Positions 58,744 through 64,000 of a DNA stretch of 64,000 nt are shown here, piece after piece. This DNA comes from Atriophallophorus winterbourni (taxonomy: Eukaryota > Platyhelminthes > Trematoda > Plagiorchiida > Microphallidae): contig JACCGJ010001410.1 of the NCBI GenBank assembly GCA_013407085.1, positions 1-64,000 on the forward strand. Reading direction: 5' to 3'. The position numbers and the translations under genes are program-made. Below the pieces are notes generated by a model. The model was given only the letters and a program-made list of their open reading frames with translations, was not told the DNA's origin and searched no databases. The number at the start of each line of letters is the position of its first letter. The first letter of the stretch is position 1.

Positions 58744-59034
58744 CTTAACGAAATCAGCTCCACATTCGTGATTGAGCAATTCTTTTTTGTCCACACTTGT
58801 GTTGTGAAGCATCAAGCGAAATTGCACGGCGTCGCAGCGATCGGACAGTGCATCGGTCAACTTTTTCAATGCCACACAACCCACACCATTGGCGCAATCC
58901 ACGTTCAGTTCAATTGCAGTTCCCGGGCCCAAAGCTGCTAGCCCGGACAGAAAACGAGTGGCAAAATGCTTGGTGTAGCGATCGTCCAAGAGGCTTATTA
59001 CATCCGGGATCGGCCAAGTGACGTCGTGTTTATT
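58744..59034 (-). CDS. PGM3: Phosphoacetylglucosamine mutase, middle exon
   Basis: The minus-strand exon reads VISLLDDRYTKHFATRFLSG, TAIELNVDCANGVGCVALKK, VQFRLMLHNTSVDKKELLNH and ECGADFVK, then donor AAG|GTTAGT (phase 0). Human PGM3 has LKVDCANGIGALKL and LNHLCGADFVK at this place. This is domain 2 leading up to the metal-binding loop. The 5' boundary is tentative (acceptor-like CCGAAAG at 59035). An intron of at least 2.4 kb separates it from 56314. Confidence 0.9.
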
Positions 59035-59317
59035 CTTTCGGAAACGGAAAAAGTGTTTGATCATTTTCAGAATGGCAAGTCTAAACGTTTTAGAAAAATA
59101 TAACTTTAGCAAAAACGGCAACAACTGGTTGTTTTTTTATCCATTTTGTTCGAAGCGTCATTTACTTTGAAAGTGAATAGAAATAAAATCGACATCTAAA
59201 TGCAATAATAAGTGGATCATCAGGCATTTCTTTTCATCTAGTCCTCTTTATAGTTACCGATGGATAAAACTGGTTCGAAGTCGATTATGCATGAGTAACA
59301 TAGGGGTTCCAAAGGTT
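59035..59317. other. PGM3 intron
   Basis: No gene or repeat recognised. Confidence 0.4.
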
Positions 59318-59897
59318 GTCACAGCCGGGGGTGGTAGTAGGAATGAGCCACCTACTATCTATAAAATGCTCCCACGTGGCGTGCGTCTCAAATAGCCTCT
59401 GACAACCAAGTCCAACGCCTGGCCTGCACGAGTGGCTTTCACAAGCCCGGCGGAACTGCTCTTACTGACAGGAGAAGGGGCGAAGGCGGGTGACTGGCGC
59501 CTTAAAACCAGTTTGCTCCGGGCAGATAGAGCTCGTCAGCTACTGGCAATCCATCTAGGGGAAGGAAAACCCTGACTCCGAACCCCCACTGCCTTGTGGG
59601 TCACCCGATTGCGGGAAAGGCTTCGGGAGAAAACCCCGAGGAAAAATCCGGAGAGAAGCCCCGTAGGTAGATAATTAGCGCACAGCGCGTTTATCTGCCA
59701 ACTCCCTGCTGCCTTGTAGGTTGCACTTGGCTGTGCAAAGGCTAGAGAGGTGTACTCGAACAAACACCAAGTGGTGCTGGGGACATCACTGGTACACTAT
59801 CCCCAAGAAACTTCATGATGATGTCTCAATCCGAGACATCAATGAAGCCGGCTAATCCACCCGTGGAGCCAGCCGCACAAAAGTAAAGTAAAGTAAC
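59318..59897 (-). repeat. GC-rich ~0.5-kb dispersed element, copy 2 (inverted relative to copy 1)
   Basis: Reverse complement of 49790-50290, ending in (TAAAG)n at about 59882-59896. It carries an extra insertion-like stretch (about 59655-59695) and GCATTT/GCAATC variants relative to copy 1. It lies in a PGM3 intron. Confidence 0.8.
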
Positions 59898-59941
59898 ATA
59901 GGCGCACAATAATCTCATGCTCCGTATCGCCTCCCGCAGCG

Positions 59942-60166
59942 ATGTGCAATCATACGGTACTTCTGTGCTGGACATCCATCATGGTGCTAAATTGATTTGC
60001 CACTGGTAGTCAGTTGCATGCTGGAGTCTCACTACGAATTCTATTCTATTTTATTTTCATTTTTCATATATCTAGGCGTGGGAAACCTGACAGTATCTTA
60101 GCTTACGTGCAGTCTATGACTGTGCGGCATTTTGCCTAGGTCAGGCTTGTGATTTTATACATACAT
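59942..60166. repeat. SINE-like repeat, inverted orientation
   Basis: Reads TGTGCAATCATACGGTAC at the left and GCCTAGGTCAGGCTTGTGA with ATACATACAT at the right, that is, with the simple-repeat end to the right. Confidence 0.85.
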
Positions 60167-61035
60167 AGTGCAGCTTCCACAGAGATAAACAATACACGGT
60201 ACTTCGGTAGCGTTTTGATGCTGTCGGTGCGCGATCTACGTTCATCTGCCGTAGTATTGGCTATTCCCGAGTTTGAAGATGACGTGACGCATCCAGAGAG
60301 AGAGAGCGGTCAAGTACAGGTTCTTCACAACCCGTAAAGTCAATGCCAAAACCTGCATGTATTTTACAAGCGTTTGTTTATCGTAAATGTGGTCTACCCA
60401 GAGGTTGATTTCATTATTCTAACTAACTACAGAGCAGATACTTTAAAATATGCCGATTTTCTACGTGAACTGGCCGGTGTAAGCAACATTCTCGTAGTAA
60501 GGTGAATACTGGAGAAGAAAATGCTTTTAAACAGACGTCGATGAGGTGCTACCACTTACTCCACTAACTGGAGTACCACTTACTAACTAACCCAGAGCCA
60601 GTCGAAAATCAGCCGGAAGAAGGAAACGTTGTTTTGTAATCCGAAATTGGCTTTCAAACAACCTAGACCGGCGAGCGCGATCGGGTAAACTTAATCGACT
60701 TTCACAGCGAACAGTGCATGAGGTAAACGACATCAGCGTTATGCGTCCCGTTAATCGCACATTGGTATTATCTTTAATAATACGCAGGCTACCGCGTAGA
60801 TGCGGGGAAACAACCTGATTCGCGAGAGCGATGATGATCATCCCAAAGTTATGAATGTCGAAGCGAAGTAGATAAGCTGCAGGCGTGAATAAAACTAGTT
60901 CAAGCAACTAAAGATTTTAAGAGTCAAACGAGATGTCTGTCTTCTTACCGGGAACCCACGCGATCGAATTATGCAATGAGTAATTACTTTCAAAGCAAAT
61001 GTGTACATGATTGTATCTTTTCCAAGCGTCTGGCA

Positions 61036-61072
<37 letters not shown>

Positions 61073-61339
61073 ACGACTCTGGATAAATGTAAGTATCAAA
61101 GCTAAATATTTAAAGATACGTCCAATCGTTCGATATGGGCTGATCGATGAATCCCAGGTCTAAGCGTAAAAAGGGCTGTTTCTCACACCTAAGCATAATT
61201 GACAATAAAACTTGACCACAATATTCTAGCATAACTGTATATGTTTGTGACGAATAGCATGTTATATCTAACAAGCACGGTTAATGAAATGCACAACCGG
61301 CGAGGCTTCGACATGTTTATAATTTAATGTGTCAGTGTA
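60167..61339. other. PGM3 intron, no gene recognised
   Basis: Contains a (TA)n run at 61037-61070. Short frames on both strands are unrecognised. Confidence 0.45.
61037..61070. repeat. (TA)n microsatellite
   Basis: About 17 TA units. Confidence 0.97.
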
Positions 61340-62060
61340 TTGAGACATCGTGCAACTGCTGAGCTGCTGTTTACAAACAAACGACGGTCATCAAGTGAAT
61401 CACTGAATTTCGAGTTGAACAACTTGGCGACTTTAAACAGCTTTACTAGCAACGCTTGTTTGAATAAGGAGATTTCAGCTCGCATTTCTAGAGCTACGGT
61501 AGCTTTTTGTAACTTGGGTCATCTGTGGCAACAAACAGGTTTGTCTCTAAAGCTCAAGGATAAAGTCTAGAAGGCCACAGTACACGCGGTTTTACTGTAC
61601 GTATGTGAAACCTGGACACTTAGAAAAGAACGAAGATGTCTGCAGGTCTTTGATAAGCGCCGTCTCCGCAGAATCGCTGGAGTTACTTGGCACCATCGGA
61701 TAAGAAACGCAACTCTCCGTAATAGAATCTTTAGTAGCGACGTAGATATCGAAAAACAAGTTAAGGTGCATAAACTTCGCTGATTAGACCACGAATTGCG
61801 AATGGGAAATCATCGTTTTCCTAACGTGGTTTTGTTGGCCTCTCCTAACTCGGAATGACGTCGTTGTAAGTGTGACCAGACTCTGACTTGGCTCGAACAG
61901 ATGAAGGCCTCGACTATTAAACTAGCCGCGGTTGGTTGGTGCGACCCGTCACCCAGGTTGGGGTCCTAGTGATCAAAATTCACAATGGCTTCTTACCCTT
62001 AGTGATATGGTTCAGAATCGTGTTCAGTGGCGGTCTGGTTGTAGATATCCTCTAGGAGTG
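61340..62060 (+). mobile_element. LINE C-terminal region (RTE-like), decayed
   Basis: The + strand gives CNLGHLWQQTGLSLKLKDKV, a stop, ATVHAVLLYVCETWTL, RRLRRIAGVTWHHRIRN, then HELRMGNHRFPNVVL and LTWLEQMKA. The run CNLxHLWxxxxxSLxxKxxVY...AVLLYxCETW is a widely shared post-RT block of flatworm LINEs. Several stops. Confidence 0.75.
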
Positions 62061-62398
62061 TTTCATTAATCTTGTCTGTTATCAGGTGAAGTGGCGAGGA
62101 AAGCTTATTATGATGCGTGAAAGTGAAAGCCGTAAAGAAGCTGTCATGATGATATCGCTCTACCCGTACACAGCATTTGTTTGAATGCATGTTCGATTCG
62201 AGTTGTATGCACATCATCTCAGTGTGTCTGTGCCAAATATTTTATCGGTTCAGTAACTTTTTGGGACCCACCCTATCCCATATCATTTATAATTTTTTTA
62301 CTAAGTCATGGTTGTATGGCAGTTAAGCACTTGGTACTTGTTACCGGTTTAATACTGTCAATGATGATGATGATGATGCTATACGAATCTGGCTATGT

Positions 62399-62606
62399 GA
62401 TATGGTATGAAAGAAAAGCCTGATCCAGGCAAAGTGCCGCACAGTCAGAGACTGCACGTGGGCTAGACAGATATGAGGGGGTAGATTGAAAAGGTAGTGA
62501 GACTCCAGTGCGTTTCAGCATACAGCTCACTACCATTGGCACATCAATTTAGCACGATGTTAGCCGCACAGCACAGAAATGATGCATGATTGTACATCCG
62601 TGCAAA
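62399..62606. repeat. SINE-like repeat
   Basis: GGTATGAAAGAAAAGCCTG to GTACATCCGTGC, with a short deletion after GCACGTGGGC. Confidence 0.88.
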
Positions 62607-62659
62607 TCTGGCCAAACCGCAGATGTCTCGAGTGCCTATGGTATGGCATGAAAGCACAT

Positions 62660-62874
62660 TTGCACGGATGTGCAACCGTACAGCACTTCCGTGTTACGCA
62701 GCTAACGCCGTGCTAAATTGATCTGCCATCCTCAGTGAGCTGCGTGTGAGTACATGCTGGAGTCTCACCGATATTTCTATTTTCCTTCATCTTATATTTC
62801 TAGGCCTGGTCAACCTGACAGTATCTTAGCCCACATACAGTCTCTGACTGTGCGGCACTTGTGATTTCATACAT
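62660..62874. repeat. SINE-like repeat, inverted
   Basis: GCACGGATGTGCAACCG at the left to GTGATTTCATACATAC at the right. It meets the next copy tail to tail at 62874. Confidence 0.88.
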
Positions 62875-63094
62875 ACAAGCACAAGCCTGATCCAGGCAAA
62901 GTGCCGTACAGTCAGAGACTGCATGTGGGCTAAAATACTGTCAGGTTGACCAGGCCTAGACAGATATGAGGAAGAAAAAGAACAGAACATGCCAGTAAGA
63001 CTCCAGCCTGTTTCAGCATGCAGCTCACTACCTCCGGCCAATCGATGTTAGTCGCACAGCACAAAGTACTAGACGATTGCACATCCGTGACTCG
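62875..63094. repeat. SINE-like repeat
   Basis: CAAGCACAAGCCTGATCC to GCACATCCGTGAC. With the copy at 62660-62874 it forms an inverted pair joined at the simple repeat. Confidence 0.88.
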
Positions 63095-63254
63095 AATGTA
63101 TATAGCTCAAGGAGTTGCCTAATTTGGTATTCTACATCAATTTCGAAGTATGTCTACACAAAGAAGACACGGTTCTGGAAACAGTTGAATGTTAAATAGA
63201 AATGAAAACGTCATCCTTAAGTTATTATATGAACCGTGATGAGAAACAAATTAC

Positions 63255-63415
63255 CAAGAGCTGGACACCGAAATGTAATTGAGGCGTCGTGATCAGGCCA
63301 AGTTGAACGCAACTACCTTGCATCATTTCCACACCGAGGATAACCTCGTTGGCCAAGCAAGGTGAACTTTCGCGAGTATCGTAACCAACGAGAACGTGGG
63401 GAATATAAGAAGACG
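63255..63415 (-). CDS. PGM3: Phosphoacetylglucosamine mutase, N-terminal-half exon
   Basis: The minus-strand exon lies between acceptor CTACTTCAG and donor TTG|GTAATT. It reads SSYIPHVLVGYDTRESSPCL, ANEVILGVEMMQGSCVQL, then GLITTPQLHFGVQLL. Human PGM3 has [21 protein letters not shown] and GLLTTPQLHYMVY here. The catalytic phosphoserine exon (TASHNP) and the start must lie right of the window. Confidence 0.9.
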
Positions 63416-64000
63416 CTGAAGTAGGTTGAGAAAATTTAGTCAAAATATAAGACGATGTATACAGATAGGATATAAAAGGTGAGAAATAAGATTCTCATGT
63501 AAAATTTCAACTCAGAAGCTTTCCGGTTTTGCGGGAATCGTACAAAAATAAGTTTCGTGAACATTATTTACAAATAAGGATAAACAACAGTCTAATTCCC
63601 TTTATTCATAACTATATACCTTTCTATCTTGAGCAACCTGAGAGTATCGTTGACTGTGTGGTGATTTGTGACAACGGAAATTGATGATAGCAGCACGTGT
63701 GCATGCAAGCAGAAACCCAACACGCGATAACATGTAACCCTAGCTCAAGGACCAAGTGACCATACGCATCCAAATAACGTGAACGACGCGAACCGATTAT
63801 GCACTGAATGTTAAACTGTCAAAACCGTGTAGCAAATAAGCACAAAAAACAAAAGAAAACTATACCAGCTACACTCTAAAACAAGCGCGGTTATAGCAAA
63901 TGCGTGAGCGTTTTAAGTGACCCCGAGCAACAGTAAAAATTCAGTGCCGACTATTCCATGCAGCGAATTAAGCCATGCTACTGTCAACAAATAGTAATCA
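63416..64000. other. PGM3 intron, right edge
   Basis: No exon or repeat recognised. Confidence 0.4.

Overview
The window reads as nuclear DNA of a parasitic flatworm, most likely a digenean trematode. It is AT-rich, its genes have small exons in long introns with GT-AG splicing, and it is packed with CR1/Jockey-like, RTE-like, Ty3/gypsy and Penelope-like element remains and one very abundant short repeat. There are two runs of N (36858-37857, 58628-58647). Species and chromosome cannot be told from the sequence alone. The taxon call is inference from element style and gene content.

Left part (1-5012): the last three exons of a cGMP-dependent (PKG-type) protein kinase lie on the + strand at the edge. 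Dispersed repeats follow, then a broken Ty3/gypsy gag-protease fragment. Middle (5013-28129): a tandem array of three nearly identical units of about 7.77 kb. Each unit holds several decayed copies of PKG-like kinase exons on both strands, in part head to head, plus the 3' half of a CR1-like LINE. In the third unit the LINE runs on into its endonuclease (to about 29262). The kinase copies have lost all three glycines of the ATP loop and carry stops and frameshifts, so I treat them as pseudogenes. They may still be an inverted-repeat source of double-stranded RNA.

28130-31450 is a graveyard of LINE and Penelope-like pieces. 32107-35675 (minus) is an intact, unrecognised gene of at least two exons with a helical-repeat-like C-terminus. 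After the 1-kb gap comes an intact single-exon SLC35F-type transporter gene (38848-39996, +), then more CR1-like LINE debris (41688-46330).

Right part (46.9-64 kb): two recognisable host genes on the minus strand, separated and invaded by copies of a ~230-bp SINE-like repeat. One is a CISD3-type mitochondrial CDGSH iron-sulfur gene (exons 51880-51670 and 48172-48073). The other is the phosphoacetylglucosamine mutase gene PGM3/AGM1 (exons 63415-63255, ~59034-58744, 56314-56018, 55720-55496), whose 5' end lies beyond the right edge. The expected PGM3 metal-loop exon was not found between 58744 and 56314, next to the 20-N gap. The genes are unrelated housekeeping or signalling genes. Nothing suggests an operon or a prokaryotic-type system.
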